From an uncultured bacterium (lineage in GTDB: Bacteria > Bacteroidota > Bacteroidia > Bacteroidales > Marinifilaceae), in contig CAJMSX010000029.1 in the NCBI GenBank assembly GCA_905216195.1, forward strand, positions 1 through 44,171: a stretch of 44,171 bases of DNA. Direction: 5' to 3'. This document shows positions 24,416 through 33,029 of the stretch, piece after piece (position 1 is the first letter of the stretch; the number at the start of each line of letters is the position of its first letter). The translations under genes and the position numbers were made by a program. The notes under the pieces were generated by a model that was not told where the DNA came from, made no database searches, and saw nothing but the letters and a program-made list of their open reading frames with translations.

Positions 24416-27400
24416 ATGTCACAACTAAAAATATATAGAGCATCTGCGGGTTCGGGCAAGACTTTTACCCTGACCTTGGAATATTTCAGAATTATTTTTT
24501 CTTTTCCTTCCGACTATAAAAACATTCTGGCAGTCACCTTTACCAATAAAGCGACAGAGGAAATGAAGTCGCGGATTATCAATGAATTGCATAAATTGGC
24601 AGAGGGAGAGTACAGTGTGTACGGACGTATTCTCAAACAAGAATTGAAGTTGACCGACGAAACGCTGAAAAATCGGGCGGAAGTGTTGAGAACTCAATTG
24701 TTGCACGATTACGGACGGATAGCTGTGACCACTATCGATCGTTTTTTTCAGCGTATTATCAAATCCTTTACAAAAGAATTGGGTATTTTCCCGGCTTATA
24801 ATGTAGAACTGGACAGTGAATTTGTATTGACGAAAGCGGTAGATAAAGTGATGGAACAGCTAAAAGTCAATGCAGAATTGCGAAGATGGGTAGGAGAACT
24901 GATGGAGGTTAGCGTGGATGAAGGGAAATCCTGGAGTGTGAAAGCGAAAATGGCCGAGTTGGGAAAAGAACTGTTTAAAGAGAATTATATGCTTTTCGAT
25001 AAACAGATTCTTTATAAATTCGGCGATAAAAATTTTTTGCAAGATTACCGTTCTTTCCTCAAAGGCATCATCCGGGAGTATGAAGAGGAATTGGAAAAAC
25101 TCAGTAAAGAGGCTGTAGGCCTGATCGAGGCTTCCGGTCTCCAAATAAACCATTTCAAAAAGAATTGTCCCGCTTTTCATTTTTATAAACTTCAGGACGG
25201 GAAATTGGATGAAGTGACTAAAACGACAAGAGAAGGAGTAAAGCTGGTAGAGGGATGGGTAACCAAAAGCTGCGATCCAGTTATCCGATCGAAAATTGAA
25301 CATATTTTCCCGGTGCTCAGTTCTTTACTGGAAAAATGCATACAGAAATACGACACTCAATTTTACCGTTATTTGTCGGCAAAACAACTTTCCGATAACC
25401 TTTATCAATTGGGAATACTCAACGATCTGTATCGTAAAGTAAGGGAGTATTGCGAAGAAAAAGGCCTGATGCTTTTAAGTGATACTACCCATATTCTCAA
25501 TGTTTTAATAGAAGGGAACGATACCTCTTTTTTGTTTGAGAAAACCGGAAACTATTTTAAACACATTATGATCGACGAATTTCAGGATACTTCTTCCCTG
25601 CAATGGAAGAATTTCCGGCCGTTGATCACCAACAGTCTGGGGGAAGGAAACAGGGCTCTGATCGTAGGGGATGTCAAACAAAGTATATATCGCTGGAGAA
25701 ACGGAGATTGGGGACTGCTGGCAGAAGGAGTAGAACGTGAATTTAGCCGGTTGGGAACTAAAAAAGTGGTTTTGCCTGATAATTGGAGAAGCGGGCGGGA
25801 AATCGTCGATTTCAACAATGTCTTTTTTGAAAGATCCGCCCGGGAGTTAAAAAAATTGTACGATGAAGAGGCTGGGAGCCCGAATGCCTGGTCCTATGCG
25901 ATTGAAAAGGCTTACGATACGCCTTATCAAAAAGTGCGTTCTACCTATTCCGGTTACGTGGATATCGAATTCGGCCCTGAAAAAAAAGAGGAAAAAAGCG
26001 ATGAAACGATTATGGACGGTCTCCTCTCACTTATCGGTGACATTCTGGATAGAGGAGGGAAGCTGGGCAATATCGTCATCCTCGTCAGAAATAGCAAGGA
26101 AGGGGCTTTCGTGGCTGATTATCTGATGAAATACAATCAGTCCGCTCTGCGGGAAATCCATTTTATTTCCAACGATTCTTTATATGTATGGTCTTCTCCT
26201 TATGTGAAATTCATCCTGTCCGTCCTTCGCTATTTAACCGAACCTTATGATTCGGTGAACAGGGCGACGCTTCTCTTTCTTTATCACACTTTCCTCGGTC
26301 CCGATAAAAATCCGGAATTGGACGGTGTTTTCCAGGCGGTAAAGGAAACGGATCTGTTTCAATTTCTGAAGACCGATTTCGGTAGGGCTTCGGGGAAAAT
26401 TATGTCGTATTCTCTATTCGAGACCATAGAAACGATTATTGAAACGTTTTCTTTAAGAAACAGGAGAGAAGAAGTACCTTATCTGATTGCCTTCCAGGAT
26501 ATCGTGTTCGAATATGAAGCGGTAAATTCCAATAGCATCCCCTTGTTTCTGGAATGGTGGGAGAAGGAGCGGGAAAAGAAAGTGTTGTCCACTTCCGAAG
26601 AAGTAGATGCTGTGCGAATACTTACCATCCATAAATCCAAGGGACTGGAATTCGATTACGTCATACTGCCTTTTTGCAGCTGGGAATTGGATAGTGTTAT
26701 ACCGGTAAGACGCATTTGGTGTAGCAACCGGGAAGACCGTTTCAATGCTTTGGAGGTCGCTCCCCTGAATTATTCCTCCCGTTTATCCGAAACCATTTTT
26801 AAAGAAGCTTACTATGAGGAACATCTCAAAGCATATGTCGATAATCTGAATTTATTGTATGTAGCTTTTACCCGGGCCAGGAAGGAATTGTATCTCCGGC
26901 CTTACGGACCCAAGTTCCGCAAAGACGGGAGTGCAGCTTTATCGGATATGGGAGCTTTTATTTATCGGATCCTCTCTTTGTTGAAAACGGAAGCCGACTG
27001 TCCCTTTAAACCGGAAGAGGGAATGCAACTTCATTACGGACAAAAATACCGGAGAAAAAATACCCGCCAACCTGAGGAGATGCTTCATCTGGCCGATTAT
27101 CCGGTAGGGAATCTGGAAGACCGTATCAGTATTAAGTTTCAGTTTAAAGAATATATGGAGGGAGAGGAAAAAGGGTTGTCCGCCCTGGATGAAGGAAAAT
27201 TGCTGCATGAAATGTTCAGATCGGTAGTGTATGCAGACGATGTGGAGAACGCAGTACGAAAGGCTTATTTGGCGGGTTTAATTTCCGGAAAGGAAAAGCA
27301 GGTGTATGGTGCTAAAATTCAGGCTTATCTTTCTCAATCTCAGGCAGCCGAATGGTTTAGCCCCGCTTGTCAGGTGATTAATGAAAGGGAAATTCTTTTA

Positions 27401-27607
27401 CCGTTTTCAGCCCACATCCGGCCCGACCGAATTATTCTCCGCAACGGAATTCTGGAAGTAATCGATTATAAATTCGGTTTAAGAGAAGAAGTCCGATATC
27501 TGAAACAGGTTCGGTTGTATTGTCAGGCTTTCCGGGAAATGGGATATCCCGATGTGAAAGGATATATCTGGTATGTTAAGCTGAATAAAATCGTGGAGGT
27601 AAACTAA
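24416..27607 (+). CDS. UvrD/Rep-family helicase with C-terminal PD-(D/E)XK nuclease, AddA/RecB-like
   Basis: The 1063-residue protein looks like the helicase-nuclease subunit of an AddAB/RecBCD-type double-strand-break repair enzyme. Superfamily 1A motifs are in order: Walker A ASAGSGKT at 9-16; VTFTNKATEEMK; DEFQDTS, with Asp387-Glu388; GDVKQSIYRWR; LTIHKSKGLEFDYVILP; and YVAFTRARKELYL. The nuclease domain at the end has EGKLLHEMF, RPDRII and VIDYKFG, with Asp1017-x-Lys1019. The ATG at 24416 is chosen because the family starts with the Walker A region a few residues in; the longer frame begins with GTG at 24368. No AddB-like partner gene is adjacent. Confidence 0.9.
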   Translation: MSQLKIYRASAGSGKTFTLTLEYFRIIFSFPSDYKNILAVTFTNKATEEMKSRIINELHKLAEGEYSVYGRILKQELKLTDETLKNRAEVLRTQLLHDYGRIAVTTIDRFFQRIIKSFTKELGIFPAYNVELDSEFVLTKAVDKVMEQLKVNAELRRWVGELMEVSVDEGKSWSVKAKMAELGKELFKENYMLFDKQILYKFGDKNFLQDYRSFLKGIIREYEEELEKLSKEAVGLIEASGLQINHFKKNCPAFHFYKLQDGKLDEVTKTTREGVKLVEGWVTKSCDPVIRSKIEHIFPVLSSLLEKCIQKYDTQFYRYLSAKQLSDNLYQLGILNDLYRKVREYCEEKGLMLLSDTTHILNVLIEGNDTSFLFEKTGNYFKHIMIDEFQDTSSLQWKNFRPLITNSLGEGNRALIVGDVKQSIYRWRNGDWGLLAEGVEREFSRLGTKKVVLPDNWRSGREIVDFNNVFFERSARELKKLYDEEAGSPNAWSYAIEKAYDTPYQKVRSTYSGYVDIEFGPEKKEEKSDETIMDGLLSLIGDILDRGGKLGNIVILVRNSKEGAFVADYLMKYNQSALREIHFISNDSLYVWSSPYVKFILSVLRYLTEPYDSVNRATLLFLYHTFLGPDKNPELDGVFQAVKETDLFQFLKTDFGRASGKIMSYSLFETIETIIETFSLRNRREEVPYLIAFQDIVFEYEAVNSNSIPLFLEWWEKEREKKVLSTSEEVDAVRILTIHKSKGLEFDYVILPFCSWELDSVIPVRRIWCSNREDRFNALEVAPLNYSSRLSETIFKEAYYEEHLKAYVDNLNLLYVAFTRARKELYLRPYGPKFRKDGSAALSDMGAFIYRILSLLKTEADCPFKPEEGMQLHYGQKYRRKNTRQPEEMLHLADYPVGNLEDRISIKFQFKEYMEGEEKGLSALDEGKLLHEMFRSVVYADDVENAVRKAYLAGLISGKEKQVYGAKIQAYLSQSQAAEWFSPACQVINEREILLPFSAHIRPDRIILRNGILEVIDYKFGLREEVRYLKQVRLYCQAFREMGYPDVKGYIWYVKLNKIVEVN

Positions 27608-27608
27608 A

Positions 27609-27631
27609 AAAGGGTGGCAGAACCACCCTTT
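27609..27631. terminator. Bidirectional terminator between the helicase and RRM genes
   Basis: A perfect 9-bp stem, AAAGGGTGG/CCACCCTTT, has loop CAGAA. Additional A residues on its left become a T run on the minus strand, while TTTATTCT follows on the plus strand. It serves both converging genes. Confidence 0.88.
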
Positions 27632-27641
27632 ATTCTCCGGA

Positions 27642-27962
27642 TCAATATCTTCTTTCTGAATGGTATCCCCGGTTGTTGTTATAACCGCCGCGGTTGTAGC
27701 CACCGGATCTCGGTTTGTCCGTTCTGGGCTTAGCTACATTTACGTTGATCACTTTTCCGTCGTATTCCACCTGATTCAACTCGTCTATAGCTTTTTGTCC
27801 TTCCGTATCGCTCGGCATTTCTACAAATCCGAACCCTCTGGACCTGCCTGTTTCCCTGTCCATAATCACTTTAGCTGAAGAAATCTCTCCGTATTCTCCA
27901 AATAACTCTTTTAAATCGTTGTCATTGACAGCGTAACTTAAATTTGAAACATAAATGTTCAT
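27642..27962 (-). CDS. RRM-domain RNA-binding protein, 106 aa
   Basis: This is a single RNA recognition motif (residues 1-80) with RNP2 IYVSNL at 3-8 and RNP1 RGFGFVEM at 42-49. A flexible tail rich in Gly, Asn, Arg and Tyr follows (GGYNRGGYNNNRGY). This is the usual form of bacterial Rbp proteins, which are abundant in Bacteroidetes and there act as post-transcriptional regulators. The solvent-exposed aromatic residues on the RNP strands are kept, so RNA binding is expected; targets are unknown. The gene stands alone with its own promoter candidate about 120 bases upstream, and its 5' leader is about 110 nt. Confidence 0.95.
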   Translation of the reverse strand: MNIYVSNLSYAVNDNDLKELFGEYGEISSAKVIMDRETGRSRGFGFVEMPSDTEGQKAIDELNQVEYDGKVINVNVAKPRTDKPRSGGYNRGGYNNNRGYHSERRY

Positions 27963-28227
27963 CCAAAAAAAAATTTTAATTAATAACTGATATAGATGAG
28001 TTTGAAAACAAGAAGGAAAGTTCTGCTTAGTGACGAATCAAAGCGCTTAAATACTAATCGTATCCATTCTCAAATATGGTCCAAAGGTAATACATTAAAA
28101 ATGAAATCGAAAGGATTTTCCTTTCTTTTATTGTAAAATAAGAAAATTTGAAGTCTTTTACCGGTTAGAGAAGAGAAGGAAAAAAGTATTCCCCAGCAAT
28201 TACCGGAACAAGCGCTTCGGCAGATAA
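27963..28227. other. Long 5' leader and promoter region of the RRM gene
   Basis: Apart from the -7 box at 28082-28089, this stretch holds no ORF or strong hairpin. It contains an AT-rich 110-nt leader for the RRM gene. Confidence 0.4.
28082..28089 (-). promoter_or_regulatory. Candidate -7 box for the RRM gene
   Basis: CAAAGGTA on the plus strand reads TACCTTTG on the minus strand. The -33 region is not clear. Confidence 0.45.
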
Positions 28228-28260
28228 AAATACCGGCAAAGTCTGTACCTCTTTGCCGGC
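28228..28260 (-). terminator. Terminator downstream of butyrate kinase
   Basis: A 9-bp stem, CCGGCAAAG (28233-28241)/CTTTGCCGG (28251-28259), has a 9-nt loop. On the minus strand it is followed by TATTTTTATC. Confidence 0.75.
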
Positions 28261-28302
28261 AATCGGTTTTTAATTTTACTAAAAACAGCCAAATTAGTAA
28301 TA

Positions 28303-28332
28303 AAGCCGACGGACCGATATCCGTCCTGGCTT
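28303..28332 (-). terminator. First hairpin directly after the butyrate kinase stop
   Basis: AAGCC+GACGGA pairs with TCCGTC+GGCTT (two-base bulge) around a 6-nt loop, 11 bp in all. The following TATTACTAATTT is only partly T-rich, so it may act together with the stronger hairpin at 28228-28260. Confidence 0.5.
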
Positions 28333-28337
28333 ATCTC

Positions 28338-29408
28338 TTAGTATGCTTTCACTTTTTGTTCTCCCCGGAGCACCATCAGCCCGTTTAAAGCCAGAGCCCT
28401 CATTTCGTCTTCTCCCGGATAGACTTTGACAGGGGCGATAAAACTAACCCTCTCCGAAATGAAGTCGGTAACCGGCTTGCCGTAAGCAATTCCCCCGGTC
28501 AGTAATATAGCGTCTACTTGTCCTTTCAATACAGTTGCCATGGCGCCGATTTCTTTAGCCACCTGATAACTCATAGCGTTCATTATGCCGGCCCATTCCG
28601 GATCTTCTTCCGCTCTCTTTTCTATTTCCAGCATATTATTGCTTCCCAGATAGGCCACCATACCTCCTGCACCACACAACATCTTTCTGATTTCAGCTTT
28701 GGTTTTTTCTCCGCTGAAACACAGGTCTACCAACGCTCCTGCAGGAAGAGTACCGGAGCGTTCGGGAGAGAAGGGACCGTCGCCGTCCAGCGCGTTGTTG
28801 GTATCGATGACACGACCATAGTGATGGGCACTTACGGATATCCCTCCTCCCAAATGCGCAATAATTAAATTCAACTCCTCATATTTTTTCCCGATTTCCC
28901 TGGCATAAGTTCTTCCGATGGTTTTTTGGTTAAGGGCATGAAAGATGGAAACCCGCGGTAAAGCCGGATGTCCGCTGAAACGGGCTATCGGTTCCAGTTC
29001 ATCTACAACAACGGGATCGGCAATGTAAGCTTTGGCTCCGTTATGAATGTCTTGGGCAATATCATAAGCGATTAACCCTCCTAAGTTAGAAGCGTGTTCT
29101 CCCATAACCGGATGTTTCAGATCCTGTAACATGGTAGCATTTACTTCATAAATCCCGGATTCGATCGGTTTTATCAATCCTCCTCTTCCTACAATGGCAT
29201 TCAAAGTGGAGAGATCGATGCCGGCCTGCTGTAATTCGGAAAGAATTAATTTTTTCCGGTAGGAAAATTGAGAAGCAACATCGGGGAATTTACTGATCTC
29301 TTCTGCTGAATGACGAATCGTTTTTATAAAAATTTGATTTTCATCTTCGAAAATAGCAATTTTGGTTGATGTGGAACCGGGATTGATCGCAAGAATATTA
29401 AATGCCAT
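28338..29408 (-). CDS. buk: Butyrate kinase
   Basis: Buk converts butyryl phosphate and ADP to butyrate and ATP; relatives also act on branched-chain acyl phosphates. The 356 residues match the family. ASKHA motifs are seen at the N terminus (AINPGSTSTKIAIF), in the middle (HLGGGISVSAH) and near the C terminus (LTGGIAYGKP). These segments fit butyrate kinase rather than acetate kinase, which is a separate gene here (17890-19089). The ATG at 29408 is chosen over a longer frame beginning 63 bases upstream, because the family starts with the phosphate-binding strand a few residues in. No phosphate butyryltransferase gene is adjacent. Confidence 0.95.
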   Translation of the reverse strand: MAFNILAINPGSTSTKIAIFEDENQIFIKTIRHSAEEISKFPDVASQFSYRKKLILSELQQAGIDLSTLNAIVGRGGLIKPIESGIYEVNATMLQDLKHPVMGEHASNLGGLIAYDIAQDIHNGAKAYIADPVVVDELEPIARFSGHPALPRVSIFHALNQKTIGRTYAREIGKKYEELNLIIAHLGGGISVSAHHYGRVIDTNNALDGDGPFSPERSGTLPAGALVDLCFSGEKTKAEIRKMLCGAGGMVAYLGSNNMLEIEKRAEEDPEWAGIMNAMSYQVAKEIGAMATVLKGQVDAILLTGGIAYGKPVTDFISERVSFIAPVKVYPGEDEMRALALNGLMVLRGEQKVKAY

Positions 29409-29531
29409 AGTATACGCTTTAAATTTGATAATAGAACTTATTACAATGCAAAAGTTGTAAATTGTAAGCAAATATCAAAGAAAATTGTATAAATTATTAT
29501 ATAATTTATGAATACTCGCCGTTTTTTCCCC

Positions 29532-30629
29532 TTAAATCCCTTCCAGAAGGTATTTTTTTAAATCCCGGCATAAGCATTTCAGATAAAAATCCGGGTGAAG
29601 AATGGATTCCTGAAGGGAAGGGGCGTAGTCGGCGAGTTGAAAAATGCGGTCGAATCCTTTTATACCCGGTTCCGCGCTTCCGGTGACTGCAATGATTTTA
29701 GCGTTTTTTTGCCGGCATAAGGAAGCCAGAGTACCGGGAATTTTTCCGCATAAGGACTGACTGTCTAGTTTTCCTTCTCCCGTAATTACAACGGTAGAAG
29801 AAGTAACAAGCCGGTCGAAGGGTGACAAGGAAATACAATATTCCGCCCCTTTTAACAGACGGGCATTCAATAAAGCGAAAAAGGACGCCGTGATGCCTCC
29901 GGCAGCTCCTCCATGTGGAATTTCCGCAACAGAAATCCCTGTACGCCGGTATAATACCTGACTCAGTTGTTCCAAAGCGTGATTCAAAAACCCTACCTGT
30001 TCCGGTGAAGCTCCCTTCTGTGGAGCAAATATGCTGGCGGCACCTTGTGGACCGTACAACGGATTTTCTACATCACACAGAATCGTAAACTGAATATTCT
30101 TAAATTTTCGATAGAGTTGATCAGTGCTAATATCCAATAAATCAAGGACAGGATTCTTGTATCGGTTTCCGGAATGCCTGGTTTCCAAACCCATTACTTC
30201 CAAAGCTCCCAATCCTCCGTCCACACTGGCGCTTCCCCCCACGCATAATAAAATGTGAGTGATGCCGTGACCTACCGCCGTGTCAATCACCCGGCCTAAT
30301 CCTCCTGTATGGGCATTCAGTACATCGTATTCTTCCGGCTTTATTCCTTTTAACCCGCAGATTTCCGCCAATTCAACAATGGCGGTATTGCCGCTTCTGT
30401 AATAGAAAGATTCCTTCCATCGCCCCAAAGCGTCACAGGCCGGCACGCGTACAGCTATAGCATTCATATAAGAGGCGAGAATGGCAGCGGTACCGTCTCC
30501 TCCGTCTCCCAAAGGGAGGGAGGCAACGGATTCGGCAATGCCGTTTATTTCCGCTGAAAGAATCCGGCAGAGATGAAACGCATCGATACTGCCTTTGAAC
30601 GCATTCGGAGCTATAACGACTTTAATCAT
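29532..30629 (-). CDS. Glycerate kinase (GlxK/GarK family)
   Basis: Kinases of this family phosphorylate D-glycerate, usually at the 2-position, linking glycerate from serine, glyoxylate or sugar-acid breakdown to glycolysis. The 365 residues fit the family. Characteristic segments are IAPNAFKGS at the start, LPLGDGGDGT, GGSASVDGGLGALE, and ITGEGKLDSQSLCGKIPG near the C terminus. The start overlaps the end of the serine hydrolase gene by four bases, so the two are translationally coupled, which is an unusual pairing. Butyrate kinase begins 123 bases downstream on the same strand and may have its own promoter. Confidence 0.95.
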   Translation of the reverse strand: MIKVVIAPNAFKGSIDAFHLCRILSAEINGIAESVASLPLGDGGDGTAAILASYMNAIAVRVPACDALGRWKESFYYRSGNTAIVELAEICGLKGIKPEEYDVLNAHTGGLGRVIDTAVGHGITHILLCVGGSASVDGGLGALEVMGLETRHSGNRYKNPVLDLLDISTDQLYRKFKNIQFTILCDVENPLYGPQGAASIFAPQKGASPEQVGFLNHALEQLSQVLYRRTGISVAEIPHGGAAGGITASFFALLNARLLKGAEYCISLSPFDRLVTSSTVVITGEGKLDSQSLCGKIPGTLASLCRQKNAKIIAVTGSAEPGIKGFDRIFQLADYAPSLQESILHPDFYLKCLCRDLKKYLLEGI

Positions 30630-31978
30630 GCAGGTTGCTGGATTACAAATAAATTCCCGGGATGGAAAAGCTGAAGTTCGAAAAGATCTTTTTCGGGCCA
30701 GTCCGGAACTGTCCGTAAGGCCCGGGTGATGGCCGCATTGATATAACTGGGAAATTTGGGGCCTTTCCAGGAACTGGTATTACTGATAAATACCCAGGAA
30801 TAGCCGTTGTGCTGCTTTTTCATAAGTACGCTGGTGCCCGAAAGAGTACCGGTACGCAACCAATCCCCCTGGGGAGTGACGTGCATCCAGCCGATGGGAA
30901 GATTCTCTACGGAAAATCGGGTCATTTGTTCGATAGTCTCTGGTTTCAGTATATCGGGAATCCCCGGATCCCCGTCGATGGAAGCTAAAAAACGAAGCAA
31001 TTCGGTGGAAGAGGCGACCCAGCCCCCTGCTCCGTAAAGTGCTTCGATATTGTTGCCTCCGTAATACCGGGGAACGGCTTTATGACTTCCGTCACAGGCC
31101 GGAATCAGTTCCGGAGCTCCGCCTTCGTAATAACGGACTTCGTTCGGAAACCGGTCTTCGTATAAATTACGCCCCAAGTGCATGTCAAAACAACCGGCTG
31201 GCCGGAGGACCTCCCTGCGTATGTATTCTTCATACCCGTTTCCGGTGACTTTTTCGATTACCCGGGTCAGTATGCCGTATCCGATATTCGAATAGATCGT
31301 ACTGCTGCCCGGTGCAAAACTGAGCCGGCGTGAAAGTACGAAACGGATGATGGTATTCAGATCGGCGGGGGGAGTTACTTTCATCTTACGGGCAATAGAT
31401 ACCGAATTGAACATCGGATCCCCGTAAGCCGTAGAAAAGCCTCCCTGATGCCTCAGCAAGTGTTCGACCGTTATTTTCTTGGCCCGGGAATCCTTTATTT
31501 TTAAAAAAATAGAATCGTTTAATACCCCTTCCGGCCCAAAGACTTTATCACTGAGTTTCAGTTCTCCCTCTTCCACCAGTTTCATGATTGCGACGGCCGT
31601 AATCAATTTAGACACCGAAGCAATCCGGAAAATATGTTTTACGTCCGTTTCCTCGGCGTTTTCTTTATCCGCAAAACCATAACCTTTGGTATAGAGCAAT
31701 TTATTGTCTTTCATTAAAGCAAAAGATGCACCTCGGATGTGCCAGGTTTTCATAAATTTTTCAATGCTCCGGTCCAGTTTCTCAGTTTCAGGTAAATCGG
31801 AATCCGAGTTGCTGATCACCAGACCCGCTGGAAACAGAGGAAGGGGAGTCTTGGAAAAGGCCGAAGAAGAAAGAAGCAGGCTGTCCTGTATGGGAGGCAG
31901 ACCTCCCGCAAAACTGATTTCCCAGGGTTTTGTAAAAAGAATCGTAAGCGAGACGAACAATAAAATCAGATACTTCAT
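30626..31978 (-). CDS. Exported serine hydrolase of the beta-lactamase class C/DD-peptidase family
   Basis: The ATG at 31978 begins a signal peptide (MKYLILLFVSLTILF); the frame runs 54 bases further but would put extra residues in front. The mature protein of the 450-residue precursor has the nucleophile motif Ser121-x-x-Lys124 (SVSK), the Tyr229-x-Asn231 motif (YSN) and a possible third motif near GTLSGTS. These are the hallmarks of class C beta-lactamases, DD-carboxypeptidases and esterases. The HQGGFSTAYGD and APGSSTIYSNIGYG segments are typical of the broad family rather than of true AmpC enzymes, so antibiotic resistance should not be inferred. It is the first gene of a coupled pair with glycerate kinase. 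Confidence 0.88.
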   Translation of the reverse strand: MKYLILLFVSLTILFTKPWEISFAGGLPPIQDSLLLSSSAFSKTPLPLFPAGLVISNSDSDLPETEKLDRSIEKFMKTWHIRGASFALMKDNKLLYTKGYGFADKENAEETDVKHIFRIASVSKLITAVAIMKLVEEGELKLSDKVFGPEGVLNDSIFLKIKDSRAKKITVEHLLRHQGGFSTAYGDPMFNSVSIARKMKVTPPADLNTIIRFVLSRRLSFAPGSSTIYSNIGYGILTRVIEKVTGNGYEEYIRREVLRPAGCFDMHLGRNLYEDRFPNEVRYYEGGAPELIPACDGSHKAVPRYYGGNNIEALYGAGGWVASSTELLRFLASIDGDPGIPDILKPETIEQMTRFSVENLPIGWMHVTPQGDWLRTGTLSGTSVLMKKQHNGYSWVFISNTSSWKGPKFPSYINAAITRALRTVPDWPEKDLFELQLFHPGNLFVIQQPA

Positions 31979-32096
31979 TTTTATATATGCTTTGCTTGTC
32001 CTGATAAGGAATCGCAAATTCTCAACAATCAATACATTAACGTTGCAATATTAAAAAAAAGAAGTATTTAAAAAAAATATTTATTGCCAAAAGTTA

Positions 32097-32885
32097 CTAA
32101 AAAACGTTTTCTACCAGTGAAAAATAAATTTCCATCAATTGTTTCAATAAGGGATGATGTACGTTGAAACAGAAATCGTCTAACCTTCGGATCGGAAGCA
32201 CCAGAGGAGAGGTGCCGCTGATAAAAGCCGCTTCGTAATTTCCCAGTTCGCCGTAAGCCACTCTTTCTTCAATCAGGTCAAGATGATGCTGTTTACAAAT
32301 GTCAATAATTCTTTTTCGGCAGGTTCCGGGCAATACATAACGGGTCGGAGCCGTATAAAAAGTATGGTTGCGGATAAAAAAAATATTGGAGCGTGAACCT
32401 TCCGTCACATATCCCTCCTTATCGACAAGCACAATTTCATATACATTTTTCTCCCGGATCAGTCGATTGGTCGCTTCGCGTAAAACCGGATTGATGTATT
32501 TTACTTCCGGATTTTCCCGTATGGCACGAAAACTGACGGTGCACACGCCTTGGTTATAATCCTCTTCCGTGGGGTAAGAATGAGGAATTTGATAGATATA
32601 CTCGTGAATATCTTCTCCGGTAAAGTGGAGGACGTATTTTATATTGCCTTCTTCGATATGTTCCAGCCGTATCAGATTTTTCAGCTTTTCCGGGATACGG
32701 AGGTTTTCTACGTCCATATCTATATTTGATTTTTTAATAGAATTACTAAGTCTCAATAGATTGTCATTCAGAAAAATAGGATGTCCTTCAAAAACCCGTA
32801 TAACTTCATAGATGCTGAAGCCCTTTTCTAAGATTTTTTCCGAAAAGCAATCTGAATCGCATACGATATTGTCGGTTAACATCAT
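32097..32885 (-). CDS. Class IV aminotransferase (BCAT or aminodeoxychorismate lyase type)
   Basis: This is a fold-type IV PLP enzyme of 262 residues. The PLP lysine is Lys129 in VKYINPVLREATNRLI, and the conserved Glu162 is in VTEGSRSNIFFI, with the phosphate-binding TSP segment near ISGTSPLVLPI. PabC-like lyases, branched-chain aminotransferases and D-amino-acid aminotransferases share these features. The size fits PabC-like or D-amino-acid enzymes better than the ~340-residue Bacteroidetes IlvE, but the substrate cannot be decided. Met2 is an alternative start. It is divergent from the 33030 cluster. Confidence 0.85.
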   Translation of the reverse strand: MMLTDNIVCDSDCFSEKILEKGFSIYEVIRVFEGHPIFLNDNLLRLSNSIKKSNIDMDVENLRIPEKLKNLIRLEHIEEGNIKYVLHFTGEDIHEYIYQIPHSYPTEEDYNQGVCTVSFRAIRENPEVKYINPVLREATNRLIREKNVYEIVLVDKEGYVTEGSRSNIFFIRNHTFYTAPTRYVLPGTCRKRIIDICKQHHLDLIEERVAYGELGNYEAAFISGTSPLVLPIRRLDDFCFNVHHPLLKQLMEIYFSLVENVF

Positions 32886-32900
32886 CTTTTAATTTTTTTG

Positions 32901-32908
32901 CAAAAGTA
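32901..32908 (-). promoter_or_regulatory. Candidate -7 box for the class IV aminotransferase
   Basis: CAAAAGTA on the plus strand reads TACTTTTG on the minus strand, 15 bases before the ATG. The predicted leader is short, under 15 nt. Confidence 0.4.
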
Positions 32909-33013
32909 TAAAAAACCGCTGAGATTGCCCGAATTTATTAGTAAAGTTTACGGACGGAGGAGATTAAAACAGCTTTTTATCTCCGGGTATTCCCGAATAT
33001 CGATAATTTGAAT

Positions 33014-33021
33014 TAATTTTG
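33014..33021 (+). promoter_or_regulatory. Candidate -7 box for the 33030 cluster
   Basis: TAATTTTG matches TAnnTTTG and ends eight bases before the ATG at 33030. Transcription would start within a few bases of the start codon, so a leaderless mRNA is possible. No clear -33 element is seen. Confidence 0.4.
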
Positions 33022-33029
33022 GCTCATAT

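Noticed and set aside
30626..31978. Beta-lactamase resistance gene
   Set aside because: The catalytic motifs define only the broad serine hydrolase family; the other segments are not specific to AmpC.
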